Shown here piece by piece: positions 17,165-26,340 of a DNA stretch of 64,000 nucleotides. A program made the translations under genes and the position numbers. Positions within the stretch are counted from its first letter, which is position 1. Each line of letters starts with the position of its first letter. This stretch comes from CAMPKL01 sp963805925 (GTDB taxonomy: Bacteria > Acidobacteriota > Terriglobia > Bryobacterales > UBA6623): positions 434,001-498,000 of the forward strand of contig CAWDWB010000010.1 of NCBI GenBank assembly GCA_963805925.1. The letters are read 5' to 3'. The notes under the pieces are model-generated. The model was given only the letters and a program-made list of their open reading frames with translations. It made no database searches and had not been told where the DNA came from.

Positions 17165-17755
17165 TTGCGTTCCGCCTTGCTCATCGTTTCGCTTTTGTTG
17201 CTCAACGCCTGTCAGCGCCAAGAGCCGCTGCCAAGTTTCACCTCTGTGCCGTCGTTCGCGCTCACGGCGCAAGATGGCCGCCAGGTGACGCGCGATGACC
17301 TGAAGGGGCACGTTTGGATCGCCGATTTCGTATTCACCAATTGTCCTGGCCCCTGCCCGCTGTTGACCTCGCACATGAGGGGGATTCAGGACCTGCTGGC
17401 CGAACGTTCGTTGGATGTGCCGCTCGTCTCTTTCAGCGTCGATCCCCAGACGGACACGCCCGAAGTTTTGACCGTGTACGGCAAGGCGTTTGGCGCGGAC
17501 TTCACGCGCTGGACTTTTCTGACGGGCAACAAGCAAGAGATCTACGACTTGATCCTGCACGGCTTCCTGCTGGCGGTTAGCGACGGAGCCGTCTCATCGG
17601 ATTATTCTGCAGGACCGGGCATTATCACCCACAGCACGCGCTTCGCTCTGGTCGACCAGACCGGCGAAGTGCGCGGCTATTACCACGGCGAAGAGCCCAC
17701 GGTTGCGGCTGAGATCGTGGCCGATGCGGAACGCCTACTGACCGAGGGTCGTTAG
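17165..17755 (+). CDS. SCO1/SenC-family copper chaperone lipoprotein
   Basis: Thioredoxin-fold protein of 196 residues with a lipoprotein signal (LLLLNAC, lipidation at about Cys16). The copper/redox motif reads FTNCPGPCPLL (CxxxCP) and the distal histidine lies in GIITHSTRFALVD, as in SCO1 proteins that assemble the CuA centre of cytochrome oxidase. It starts with TTG and has only a weak ribosome binding site. It follows the dehydrogenase-like gene by eight bases. The 3' end overlaps the convergent hydrolase gene by 21 bases. No cytochrome oxidase genes are in the window. Confidence 0.9.
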   Translation: MRSALLIVSLLLLNACQRQEPLPSFTSVPSFALTAQDGRQVTRDDLKGHVWIADFVFTNCPGPCPLLTSHMRGIQDLLAERSLDVPLVSFSVDPQTDTPEVLTVYGKAFGADFTRWTFLTGNKQEIYDLILHGFLLAVSDGAVSSDYSAGPGIITHSTRFALVDQTGEVRGYYHGEEPTVAAEIVADAERLLTEGR

Positions 17756-18521
17756 CCATTCGCTGACGGCTTGGTTGAAGAGTTCGGGGCGTTCGAGGTT
17801 GGCTAGGTGGCCTGCGCCAGGGATCTCGACATACTTCGCGCCGGGGATCTTGGCGGACCACTCGCGGGTTTCGGCGGCAGTCGTGATGGCGTCTTCGGCT
17901 CCAGCGATCACGAGCGTTGGCGCCTTGATGCCGGACAAAATGTCGCTGCTGTCGCGGCGGCTCCCCAGGGCGCTCAGCAATTCGGCCACGACCTTCGGCG
18001 GCGCCGCTTCAATCATGGCGCTCACCCTCCCGGCGATCTTTTCGTCCGCTTGGGCGTCGGCGCCAATGAACTTCGGCAGCAATTGTTTGGCCAATTCCGC
18101 CGAGCCGTTCTGCAAGACGAACTCGGCTGACTTCTGCCGCCCGGCTCGCGCATCAGCGGTGTCGGCGGCTGGTCGCGTATCGGCAAAGATCAACCCCAGC
18201 AGACGCTCGGGGAAGAGCCTGGCGAAGGAGAATGCGGCATAGCCGCCCATCGAGACGCCGCCCACGACTGCTCGATCGATCTTCAGCACGGAGAGCAGGT
18301 CCGCCGCGATACGCGCCTGGTCGTCGATGCCGACCGGTCCCGGGAGCAGATTGCCCTAAGCCGGGAACGTCAAATACGATCACCTTGGCGATCGGCGAGA
18401 GCTCCCGCACTTGCGCGTCGAACATCGACCGATTCAGGGGGAAGGCGTGCATCAGCAGCAAGGGCGTTCCCTCGCCCTCAACGAAATAACTGATTGCGCG
18501 GCTGCCGATTGTCGCTTGCAT
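17735..18521 (-). pseudogene. Alpha/beta hydrolase, frame broken by one apparent extra base
   Basis: Alpha/beta-hydrolase gene whose two halves lie in different frames. The first part (from ATG 18521) gives HAFPLNRSMF and FDVPGLGQS; the second gives the nucleophile elbow VGGVSMGGYAAF, ending with IPGAGHLANLERPE with the catalytic His. Total length is 3n+1. Reading one base fewer in the ggg/ccc run at 18339-18344 joins the halves as GQSAPGPVGIDDQARIAADL, exactly the spacing of the family. So the gene is probably intact in the organism, or was broken very recently. Substrate unknown; similar to 3-oxoadipate enol-lactonase-like hydrolases. Confidence 0.85.
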
Positions 18522-18550
18522 TGCTGAGTCCGTCTCCTGAAACTGGAGAC

Positions 18551-19684
18551 TTGGAATCTAGCACGACCTATACCGGACTGTCCCCCGAGACCGGCACGCC
18601 GATAGCGGTCACCGTCGCCGATGGCCACATCAAGAAAGTAGAGCCGCGACCCGAGGCGTCCGTTTCGAATTGGATTTCGCCTGGCTGGATCGAGTTGCAG
18701 GTCAACGGCTTCGCCGGGGTGGACTACAACTCTCCGGCAACGACGACGGACGAGATCGCCCGCTCGATTGAGGCCCAGCGCAAGACCGGCGTGACGCGCC
18801 TGTTGCCCACGGTGATTACCGGCGACCTCGATGAAATGGCGGCATGCCTAGCGAACTTGGTGCGCGCCAAGGAAGAGTTGACCGAAGGCGGCGCCATCGT
18901 CGGATTCCACGTGGAAGGCCCTTGGATCTCGCCTGAGGACGGACCGCGCGGCGCCCATCCGCTGGAGCACGTGCGCCCGGCATCTGTCGAGGAATTCAAG
19001 AGGTTGCAGGAGGCGGCAGAGGGACTGATACGGCTGTTGACGCTCGCGCCTGAATCACCGGGAGCGTTGGCGCTGATCGAAGATGCGGCTGAAAGCGGCG
19101 TCACGGTTTCCATTGGGCATACCGGAGCGAGTGTCGATCAGATCGACGCAGCCGTCAGCGCCGGCGCGACGATGAGCACCCATCTGGGCAACGGCGCGCA
19201 CCCGGTACTGCCCAAGGGGAGCAACTACATCCTGCGGCAGATGGCCGACGATCGGCTCTGCGCCGGTCTCATCGTCGACGGAATTCACCTTTCGCCGGAA
19301 TTCGTCAAGATCGCCGTACGGGCGAAAGGCCCCAAGCTTGGGTTCCTGGTGACCGACGCCGTCGCCCCGGCAGGCTGCGCACCGGGCTTGCATCCGCTCG
19401 GTTCCCAGCAGGTACGACTATCCGAAGACGGCAGCGTACGACTGCCCGACGGGCGCCTTGCCGGTTCTTCGTTGCGTATGGATAAGGCGGTCGAAAACGT
19501 CATGCGCTTCGCCGACATTGGAGCAGAGCAGGCTTGCCGCATGGCTTCGGTTAACGCTGCTCAGGCGATCGGTCTGCAGGAACGAAGCGGCTTCCTCGAG
19601 CCAGGCGATCCGGCGGAGCTGGTTTTGTTTGCGCTCTGCGACACTGGCGCTCTCGACATCACAGAAGTAGTCAGCACGCGCTAA
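18551..19684 (+). CDS. nagA: N-acetylglucosamine-6-phosphate deacetylase
   Basis: Amidohydrolase-superfamily enzyme that removes acetate from GlcNAc-6-phosphate, feeding amino-sugar and peptidoglycan-recycling pathways in the cytoplasm. Seen: FHVEGPWIS (metal Glu), SIGHTGAS and STHLGNGAHP (metal His), and VTDAVAPAG (catalytic Asp), in NagA order. The N-terminus is uncertain: the frame is open to 18494 with TTG codons only, and 18551 (TTG) best fits where the family fold begins, leaving 29 bases to the divergent hydrolase gene. A GntP-family permease gene follows by 64 bases and may share the transcript. Confidence 0.9.
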   Translation: MESSTTYTGLSPETGTPIAVTVADGHIKKVEPRPEASVSNWISPGWIELQVNGFAGVDYNSPATTTDEIARSIEAQRKTGVTRLLPTVITGDLDEMAACLANLVRAKEELTEGGAIVGFHVEGPWISPEDGPRGAHPLEHVRPASVEEFKRLQEAAEGLIRLLTLAPESPGALALIEDAAESGVTVSIGHTGASVDQIDAAVSAGATMSTHLGNGAHPVLPKGSNYILRQMADDRLCAGLIVDGIHLSPEFVKIAVRAKGPKLGFLVTDAVAPAGCAPGLHPLGSQQVRLSEDGSVRLPDGRLAGSSLRMDKAVENVMRFADIGAEQACRMASVNAAQAIGLQERSGFLEPGDPAELVLFALCDTGALDITEVVSTR

Positions 19685-19748
19685 GGAGTTCGATTTTGGT
19701 CGCCAGTCAGGTATCATGGCCGTTCGCCGCTAGAGCGGCAGCGCCACG

Positions 19749-21107
19749 ATGCATCCGCTACTCGTCCTGCTCATCGCCACAATCGCAGTCTTCCTGCTGA
19801 TCATCCGCTTTAAGATCAACGCCTTCGTCGCCTTGATCCTTTCCGCGATTTTGATCGGCATCCTCTCGCCGAACATACCGCTCGACAAAGTGCTCCCCGA
19901 AGTGACATCGCGCTTCGGCGATGTCGTCGGCCGGATCGGCGTGGCCATCGCCATGGCCGCCTTGATTGGCCACGCCCTGATGGAGAGCGGCGCCGCGGAC
20001 AAGATCACCCGGCAGTTCATTCGTTGGTTAGGCGACAAATACTCGTCGCTGTCCATGTTGATCAGCGGCTACGTGCTGAGCATTCCGGTATTTCACGACA
20101 CGGTTTTTTATCTTTTGATTCCGTTGGCGCGGGCGATGACTATTCGCAACGGCGGCCGGCGCTACGTGCTGAACGCCTTGTCGATTGGCGCCGGCGGAGT
20201 GGCCACGCACTTATTCGTTCCGCCGACACCGGGGCCACTGGCTATGGCGGCGACGATGAACTTGGACATTGGGCTGGTGATGATCGTCGGCCTGACGATC
20301 GGCATCCCCTCGTCGCTGGCCGCATGGCTCTATGCGGTCTGGATCGATCGCAAGTTAGACATCCCGATGCGCGAGGCGCCGGGAGCGTCGCTTGCTGAAC
20401 TCGAAGAGATCGCCAACCGGCCTGAGAGCGAACTGCCGGGCTTCTTCGTCTCGATGCTGCCGATTGCCTTGCCGGTCTTCCTCATCACGGGAAACACTGT
20501 CGCCAACACCTTCTTCCCTGGCACGGCGTTCGCTCATCAGATGGTCTTCTGGGGCAACGCCAACTTGGCGCTGATTCTTTCCGCCGCCTGCGGCTTGTGG
20601 GTCCTGGCCAAGCACAAAGGCATGGGCCTGCGCGATTTAGCGGCGCCTGCGGAGAAGGCCATCAAGGACGCCGGCCTGATCATCATGATTACCGCCGGCG
20701 GCGGCGCTTTCGGCGGCATGCTGGTCGCCGCGGGCGTGGCGGACTCGCTGAGCCAAGGCGCTTCCGACATGGGCATCTCCTACCTTGTGCTCGCGTTTGG
20801 CGTGGCGATGCTGCTGCGCGTCGCGCAGGGTTCGGCCACGGTGGCAATGATCACCGTGTCGCAAATGTTGGCTCCGCTCATCACGCAGTCTCCCCTGCCC
20901 TACCACCCGGTCTACTTGCTGATTGCCACTGGCGGCGGCGCCATCATGGCCGGCTGGATGAATGACAGCGGTTTTTGGGTTTACAAGACGATGACCGGCC
21001 TTACGGAGATGGAAGCCCTCAAGACGAAGAGCATGTCCCTTTCCGTCATGGGCGTGACCGCATTCTTCTTCGCTTGGCTGGGAACGATCTTCTTCCCGAT
21101 GGTCTGA
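19749..21107 (+). CDS. GntP-family gluconate/organic acid permease
   Basis: Membrane protein of 452 residues with about 12 helices and the GntP pattern: FVALILSAILIGI, IPVFHDTVFYLLIPLAR, THLFVPPTPGPLAMA, RVAQGSATVAMIT and MAGWMNDSGFWVY. The family imports gluconate and related sugar acids or glycerate with protons. Its place just behind nagA suggests a sugar-derived substrate, but specificity is not readable. A small inverted repeat (GCCGCT-AG-AGCGGC, 19727-19740) lies in the leader; no meaning is claimed. Confidence 0.92.
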   Translation: MHPLLVLLIATIAVFLLIIRFKINAFVALILSAILIGILSPNIPLDKVLPEVTSRFGDVVGRIGVAIAMAALIGHALMESGAADKITRQFIRWLGDKYSSLSMLISGYVLSIPVFHDTVFYLLIPLARAMTIRNGGRRYVLNALSIGAGGVATHLFVPPTPGPLAMAATMNLDIGLVMIVGLTIGIPSSLAAWLYAVWIDRKLDIPMREAPGASLAELEEIANRPESELPGFFVSMLPIALPVFLITGNTVANTFFPGTAFAHQMVFWGNANLALILSAACGLWVLAKHKGMGLRDLAAPAEKAIKDAGLIIMITAGGGAFGGMLVAAGVADSLSQGASDMGISYLVLAFGVAMLLRVAQGSATVAMITVSQMLAPLITQSPLPYHPVYLLIATGGGAIMAGWMNDSGFWVYKTMTGLTEMEALKTKSMSLSVMGVTAFFFAWLGTIFFPMV

Positions 21108-21117
21108 TTGCGCGAAG

Positions 21118-21795
21118 ATGGGAGCGATGAAGCGCGCCAAGGCGAAAGCGACTGGGCTCGAAGAGGCTCGCCGCGTCAGTCTGATCCTCAGACGGCTCAA
21201 TCAGGACTACCCCGACGTCGTCTGCGCTTTGAACCATTCGAGCGCCTGGGAGTTGTTGGCCGCTACGATCCTTTCGGCGCAATGCACTGACGTGCGCGTC
21301 AACATCGTTACTCCCGAGTTGTTCGCCGCTTATCCTTCGGTCCAAGCCATGGCGGTAGCGGCGCAACCCGACGTAGAACAGCTTGTCCGCACGACCGGAT
21401 TCTTCCGCAACAAGGCGAAGAATCTGATCGGTGCCGCTAAGGGCATCGTCGAACGATACAATGGCCAAGTACCGACTGCCATGGAGGATCTATTGACTCT
21501 CCCCGGCGTCGCGCGCAAGACGGCCAACGTCGTTCTCGGTTCTTGGTTCGGTATCGCCAGCGGCGTCGTCGTCGACACGCATGTCTCGCGCATCTCAAAC
21601 CGACTCGGGCTGACGAAGGCGACCGATCCGAAAAAGATAGAGCAGGACTTGATGAAGGTCATCCCCAAGAAGCGCTGGGTGCTCTTCTCTCACCAGATCA
21701 TTCACCACGGCCGGGCAGTGTGCGTGGCGCGCAAACCAAAATGCGACGTTTGCAGCCTCTACGACCTCTGTTCGTCCAAAGATAAGACCTCTTAA
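21118..21795 (+). CDS. nth: Endonuclease III
   Basis: DNA glycosylase/AP lyase of 225 residues that removes oxidised pyrimidines in base excision repair. The helix-hairpin-helix motif LPGVARKTANV is followed by the catalytic Asp in VVDTHVSRISNRLGL and the [4Fe-4S] cluster Cys-x6-Cys-x2-Cys-x5-Cys in CVARKPKCDVCSLYDLC. The catalytic lysine lies in the LTLPGVARK segment. A second start at 21127 has a closer GGAG. It begins ten bases after the GntP gene and is followed five bases later by the VTT/DedA gene. Confidence 0.96.
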   Translation: MGAMKRAKAKATGLEEARRVSLILRRLNQDYPDVVCALNHSSAWELLAATILSAQCTDVRVNIVTPELFAAYPSVQAMAVAAQPDVEQLVRTTGFFRNKAKNLIGAAKGIVERYNGQVPTAMEDLLTLPGVARKTANVVLGSWFGIASGVVVDTHVSRISNRLGLTKATDPKKIEQDLMKVIPKKRWVLFSHQIIHHGRAVCVARKPKCDVCSLYDLCSSKDKTS

Positions 21796-21799
21796 CTGC

Positions 21800-22399
21800 A
21801 TGAAAGAATTTGGGAATTGGCTCGTCGGGAGCATTGCGACTCTCGGACCCTGGGGCCTTCTGCTGGTCGCGTTCGGCGACTCCGCCTTCGTGCCGATCCC
21901 GCAAGGCGTGGACGCACTGCTGATTACTCAGGTGATTGCGGCGCCTTCGACGGCCTGGCTGGCGGCGAGCATCGCCGTCTTTGGCTCCGTGGTCGGTTCG
22001 CTGATTCTCTACTCCATAGCCCGCCGAGGCGGCCGCGCCATGCTGCTCAAGCGCGTCTCGCCCCACGGCATGGATCGTCTTGAAGCGGTCACGCAACAGT
22101 ACGGCGCCGCGGCAATCATCCCACCGATGATGATCCCCTTGCCGCTGCCGACGAAGCTATTCGTCCTTGCCGCCGGCGTCTTCCAGATGCCGGTGCCATC
22201 CTTCATCCTGGCCGCAACGGTCGGCCGAGGCATCCGCTATTTCGGTGAAGCCGCACTGGCCCTCAAATACGGCGATGGAACGCCGCAACTACTCAAAGAC
22301 AACGCCTGGGAGGCCGCAGGCCTCGGCCTCGCGCTTGTCTTGGTTTTCTTCGCGATCAACCGCTGGTCGTCGCGTAAGGTCAAACAGGGCGATATCTAG
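21800..22399 (+). CDS. VTT/DedA-like membrane protein
   Basis: Protein of 199 residues with about four to five membrane helices. The pattern FGDSAFVPIPQGVDALLI, GSVVGSLILYSIARRGG and PLPTKLFVLAAGVFQMP fits the VTT (SNARE-associated/DedA) fold, whose members move lipids such as undecaprenyl phosphate or phosphatidylethanolamine between membrane leaflets. It is shorter than classic DedA and closer to the YqaA-like group. Its start lies five bases behind nth, and its 3' end overlaps the convergent YdjM-like gene by four bases. Confidence 0.8.
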   Translation: MKEFGNWLVGSIATLGPWGLLLVAFGDSAFVPIPQGVDALLITQVIAAPSTAWLAASIAVFGSVVGSLILYSIARRGGRAMLLKRVSPHGMDRLEAVTQQYGAAAIIPPMMIPLPLPTKLFVLAAGVFQMPVPSFILAATVGRGIRYFGEAALALKYGDGTPQLLKDNAWEAAGLGLALVLVFFAINRWSSRKVKQGDI

Positions 22400-23292
22400 A
22401 ATTCGAACCGGCCGTTGGTGATCCTGCCGGCGGCGTCAAGGTCAAAGCGGCAAGCGAAGCCCAGCCGACCACCACGCACAAAGCGAATGTCCCCTAGCGT
22501 TACCCCGCCCGATTCGGTTATCACGACGGGGAATTGCGCGAACTGCAGGTAAGCCCTGCCGAGGCTTGTCGTGCGCAGTTCGTCCAACACATTGGCGTCC
22601 GCGGAGTCCAACTCGGCGTACCGATTGCTCGCGGGGTTCACAGAGTACTGTCCTGCCTCGGTGCGCACATAGGCGCCCCAATCCCCAGCAGTCCACGGCG
22701 CGGGGAACAAGCGCAACTCAACCGGAGCTTCGCCCGCAATCTCCATATGGGCAACGCGCGCCTCAACGCCATTGCGAATCCACAGAGAAGCCAGCCCATA
22801 GGCCACCAGCGCCGCCAGGCCCACACGCGCCGCTGTCACGCGCACGGGCCAGCGCATTGCAACCAACGCCGCCGCCGCCAACATCGCCCAGATCAGCGGA
22901 TCGATGATGAAAAACAGGTCCCAGCTCGACCACTCCGCCGAGAATGGCAGCCATAGCCGTACGCCGTAAGAATTCATCATGTCCAAGGCGACATGCGACC
23001 CCACCGCAGTCAAGGCTAGCGCCCATTGTCTCCAGCGGTCAGTCGCTAGAACCTTCTCGCCCCAGCGATTTACCAACCAAACCGCCAACGCCGCCATGAA
23101 CGGGATGACCGCAACCGCATGCGTGATGTGCCGGTGGTAAACCAGATACGTCGCCGGATCGAACATCGTGACAATGTCGAGATCCGGAATATTGGCCGCG
23201 ATCACGCAAAGAGCCGCCGCGCGCGGGACGGACGGTCCGGGAGCGGCGCGGGCAATCAACAGTCCGACCAGCGAATGGGTCAGGTTATCCAT
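22396..23292 (-). CDS. YdjM/DUF457-type membrane-bound metal-dependent hydrolase family protein
   Basis: Membrane protein of 298 residues with the YdjM-family histidine and aspartate set: MDNLTHSLVGLLIARA at the N-terminus, ANIPDLD, YHRHITHAV and GSHVALDMMNSYGVRL. About four to five helices are followed by a C-terminal domain of about 120 residues outside the membrane. Members are annotated as metal-dependent hydrolases, but the reaction is not known. The stop overlaps the convergent VTT gene by four bases; the start overlaps the end of the upstream kinase-like gene by eight, so the two minus-strand genes form an operon. Confidence 0.82.
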   Translation of the reverse strand: MDNLTHSLVGLLIARAAPGPSVPRAAALCVIAANIPDLDIVTMFDPATYLVYHRHITHAVAVIPFMAALAVWLVNRWGEKVLATDRWRQWALALTAVGSHVALDMMNSYGVRLWLPFSAEWSSWDLFFIIDPLIWAMLAAAALVAMRWPVRVTAARVGLAALVAYGLASLWIRNGVEARVAHMEIAGEAPVELRLFPAPWTAGDWGAYVRTEAGQYSVNPASNRYAELDSADANVLDELRTTSLGRAYLQFAQFPVVITESGGVTLGDIRFVRGGRLGFACRFDLDAAGRITNGRFEF

Positions 23293-24232
23293 TGCTCTTG
23301 AGGCGTGCCCAATACTTGCCCGGCGCCAAAACCTTGACGGTCTCCGGACCCAGCCGCACGCGTACCGGCAACGAGCCGGCCAACTCGCCGTCTACCTGGA
23401 CGTAGGCGCCCGCCGAGTTTTCCGCCGCGACGACTTCGACCTTCGCAAACTGGCGGTGCGTTACGCCCTTTAGCTTGTCCATGGTGCGCGTCACCACTGC
23501 GGCCAAATAGCCGGGATACTCCAACGGCGACTGCGAACGAAAGCAAACAATATCAAAGCGATCCGCCAACAGATGCGCGCTCGGAGTGAGAACCAGGCCC
23601 CCGCCGTAGACTCGGCTCTTCGAAATCACGATCAGCCCGCCCGTCCATTGCTCTTCCCCCAGCAGGACCGTGATGGCGCTCAGCGGGTGCATCATCTGCC
23701 TGAGGCCGCTCCAGACATAGGCCAGGATGCCGACCTGTCGTTTGAGCCCTGAGTCGATGTTGTAGACTGCGTTGGCGTCGATCCCAGCGCCGCACATCAG
23801 CAGGAACAGTCGCTCCCTGCCGTCGGCGGGAAACTCCGCCACGCCCAACGGCACGACCCGTTCTTGTAGAGCCGACAGCGACGCGGCTGTTTTGACCGCG
23901 TCCAACCCCATGCCGGTCTCGCGGGCGAAAACGTTGGCAGTGCCCGCGGCCAAGGGCAGCATAGCCGCACCGGAGCCGGCCACTGCCTGTAACGCCTCGT
24001 TGATGGTGCCATCGCCCCCCAGCGGAGCAATCAGGTCACAGCCCTCGGCAAGGCCGCGGCGAGCCTGCTCCTCGGCCCGCTCTGCGGACGTGGTGGGCAA
24101 TAGCAGTACTTCGCCGACATGCTTGCGTAGGACCTCCGCGACTTGCTCTACCGGCTTGGTCGGCTGGTAAAAACCCCTGCCTGCGGTGGGGTTGAAGATC
24201 AAGGCACAGCGTCTATACCGGGTCTGGGCCAA
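23285..24232 (-). CDS. Diacylglycerol kinase/YegS-like lipid kinase
   Basis: DAGK-catalytic-domain protein of 315 residues: LIFNPTAGRG at the N-terminus, the nucleotide loop LGGDGTINEAL, LPLAAGTANVFARE and the C-terminal VQVDGEL. Such kinases phosphorylate diacylglycerol or related lipids at the inner membrane. The start is a TTG at 24232; no ATG or GTG is available before the first strand. It is divergent from ligA across 19 bases and precedes the YdjM-like gene with an 8-base overlap. Confidence 0.9.
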   Translation of the reverse strand: MAQTRYRRCALIFNPTAGRGFYQPTKPVEQVAEVLRKHVGEVLLLPTTSAERAEEQARRGLAEGCDLIAPLGGDGTINEALQAVAGSGAAMLPLAAGTANVFARETGMGLDAVKTAASLSALQERVVPLGVAEFPADGRERLFLLMCGAGIDANAVYNIDSGLKRQVGILAYVWSGLRQMMHPLSAITVLLGEEQWTGGLIVISKSRVYGGGLVLTPSAHLLADRFDIVCFRSQSPLEYPGYLAAVVTRTMDKLKGVTHRQFAKVEVVAAENSAGAYVQVDGELAGSLPVRVRLGPETVKVLAPGKYWARLKSNG

Positions 24233-24251
24233 AACCCATCATAATTCGCAT

Positions 24252-26282
24252 ATGACCTCTCAGCCGGCGGCCGCTGCCGAAGAGATCTCCAAACTCCGCA
24301 AAGAGATCCGCAAGCACGAGCATCTTTACTACGTTCTCGATCAGCCCGAGATCAGCGACGCGGAGTACGACAAGCTCATGCGCCGGTTGCAGTCGCTTGA
24401 GGCCGAACATCCGGAACTGATTACTCCGTCGTCTCCGTCACAGCGGGTCGGCGGCGTGCCGCGCGAAGGCGTGGAGAAGGCGGCCCATAGCGTCGCTATG
24501 ATGAGTCTGGACAACGCCTTCAACGAAGACGAAGTCCGCGAGTTCGACGCCCGCGCCCGCGAACGGCTCGGTGAAGACAATCTCGAATATGTCTGCGAAC
24601 TCAAGCTGGACGGCCTGTCGCTGGCCGTGCGTTTCTCTGGCGGACAACTTTCGCTGGCCCTGACCCGTGGTGACGGCACGACCGGCGAAGTCGTCACCGA
24701 GAACGCCAAGACCATCCGCTCGCTGCCTCTCGAAATCAGCACTGCTGCACTCAAGCGCGTCGGCCTCTCGGACGCGGACTTCGAAGTGCGCGGCGAAGTC
24801 GTCATGCCCCTCAGCTCGTTTCAGCGGGTCAATTCCGAACGGCTCAAAGCCGACGAGCCCGCCTACGTCAACCCGCGCAACGCCGCTGCCGGGGCGCTGC
24901 GCACACTGGACGCCAAGGTCACCGCCTCGCGCAATTTGGCTTTCTTTACCTACGCCTTGTACGCCGATGCGGCCCCCCGCCTGACGCACTGGGAGACACT
25001 CGAAGCGCTCAGCAGCCTGGGTTTCAAGGTCAATCCCAATCGCAAGAAGGTTTCCGGCATCGACGGCGTATTGAAGTTCGCCGCACAGTCCTTCGCCGAG
25101 AGGGATTCCCTGCCCTACGAAATCGACGGCGTAGTCGTCAAAGTCGATTCGCTGGCGCAGCAACGTGAGTTGGGCTTCACAGCCAAGTCTCCGCGCTGGG
25201 CGATTGCCTTCAAGCCGCAAGCCGAACAGCAAGAGACGATCCTCGAAGGCATCGACGTGCAGGTAGGCCGTACCGGCGCCGTGACCCCGCGCGCGCTGCT
25301 AAAGCCGGTCTTCGTCGGCGGCGTCACCGTCTCGCGTGCCACGTTGCACAACGAAGACGAGATCGCCCGGCTGGAGTTGGCCATCGGCGACACAGTACTA
25401 GTGGAACGCTCCGGCGACGTCATCCCCAAGGTCATCCGCGTCGTGCAGCGACCGAAGGATCGCCGCATTTTTCACATGCCATCGAAGTGCCCGATCTGCG
25501 ACACGCCGCTGGTGCGCGAAGAGGGCGAAGTGATCCGGCGCTGCGTCAATGTCAGTTGTCCCGCGCGGTTGAAGGAATCCCTGCAGCACTTCGCCTCGCG
25601 GCGCGCCATGAATATCGAGGGCATGGGCGAGCAACTCGTCGAACAGCTCGTTGATCGCGACTTGCTGCACGGTTTGGCCGACGTCTACGCGCTGACCCAA
25701 GAGCAGATCGCCGGCCTCGAACGCATGGGCGAGAAATCCGCCGCCAACGTTATCGCCGCTATCAAGGCTTCCAAGAAGACGCCGCTAGCTCGCGTGATCT
25801 TCGCCCTGGGCATTCGCTATGTCGGCGAACGTACCGCGCAGTTGCTGGCTGACCATTTCCACAGCGTGGACCGCATGCGCGCCGCCACGCGCGAAGAACT
25901 GGAAGAAGTGGAAGAGGTCGGTCCGCGCATCTCCGAAGCGATTCAAGACTTCTTCGCCGCCGACCGCAACATCGAAATGCTCGCCCAACTCGCCGCTGCG
26001 GGCGTCTTGATGGAGATGGAAGGCCCGCCGCCCGTCAAGGCCGATCTGCGCCTCAAGGGACAGACGTTCGTGCTCACTGGAACCTTACCCAACTTGACCC
26101 GCGACGAAGCCTCCGCGCGCATCCAGGCCCTGGGCGGCAAGGTGTCCGGCTCCGTCAGCAAGAAGACGAACTACGTCGTTGCCGGCGAGAAGGCGGGTTC
26201 GAAGCTCGACAAGGCAACCGAACTCGGCGTGCCGATTATCGACGAAGCGGTCCTGCTAAGCCTAACCGATCCGGAGTCATAG
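24252..26282 (+). CDS. ligA: NAD-dependent DNA ligase
   Basis: Full-length bacterial LigA of 676 residues, essential for sealing nicks in replication and repair. Domains in order: Ia (HLYYVLDQPEISDAEYD), adenylation domain with the AMP lysine Lys118 in CELKLDG, OB fold, Cys4 zinc finger (CPICDTPL then CVNVSCPAR), helix-hairpin-helix array (LERMGEKSAAN) and C-terminal BRCT (GQTFVLTGTLPNLTRDEA). The ATG at 24252 matches the family start; the frame extends upstream to 24186 without similarity. A strong hairpin follows 28 bases after the stop. Confidence 0.97.
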   Translation: MTSQPAAAAEEISKLRKEIRKHEHLYYVLDQPEISDAEYDKLMRRLQSLEAEHPELITPSSPSQRVGGVPREGVEKAAHSVAMMSLDNAFNEDEVREFDARARERLGEDNLEYVCELKLDGLSLAVRFSGGQLSLALTRGDGTTGEVVTENAKTIRSLPLEISTAALKRVGLSDADFEVRGEVVMPLSSFQRVNSERLKADEPAYVNPRNAAAGALRTLDAKVTASRNLAFFTYALYADAAPRLTHWETLEALSSLGFKVNPNRKKVSGIDGVLKFAAQSFAERDSLPYEIDGVVVKVDSLAQQRELGFTAKSPRWAIAFKPQAEQQETILEGIDVQVGRTGAVTPRALLKPVFVGGVTVSRATLHNEDEIARLELAIGDTVLVERSGDVIPKVIRVVQRPKDRRIFHMPSKCPICDTPLVREEGEVIRRCVNVSCPARLKESLQHFASRRAMNIEGMGEQLVEQLVDRDLLHGLADVYALTQEQIAGLERMGEKSAANVIAAIKASKKTPLARVIFALGIRYVGERTAQLLADHFHSVDRMRAATREELEEVEEVGPRISEAIQDFFAADRNIEMLAQLAAAGVLMEMEGPPPVKADLRLKGQTFVLTGTLPNLTRDEASARIQALGGKVSGSVSKKTNYVVAGEKAGSKLDKATELGVPIIDEAVLLSLTDPES

Positions 26283-26310
26283 CGCCGCGCCCTGAACGAT
26301 TCTCTACGAC

Positions 26311-26331
26311 TATCGGCGGAACCCGCCGATA
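26311..26331 (+). terminator. Strong hairpin between ligA and the glycosyltransferase gene
   Basis: Perfect 9-base-pair stem TATCGGCGG/CCGCCGATA with loop AAC. It lies 28 bases after the ligA stop and 9 bases before the next GTG start. No T-run follows, so it is an atypical terminator; it could also be an mRNA structure over the start of the glycosyltransferase gene. Confidence 0.5.
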
Positions 26332-26340
26332 CGTAGTGGT

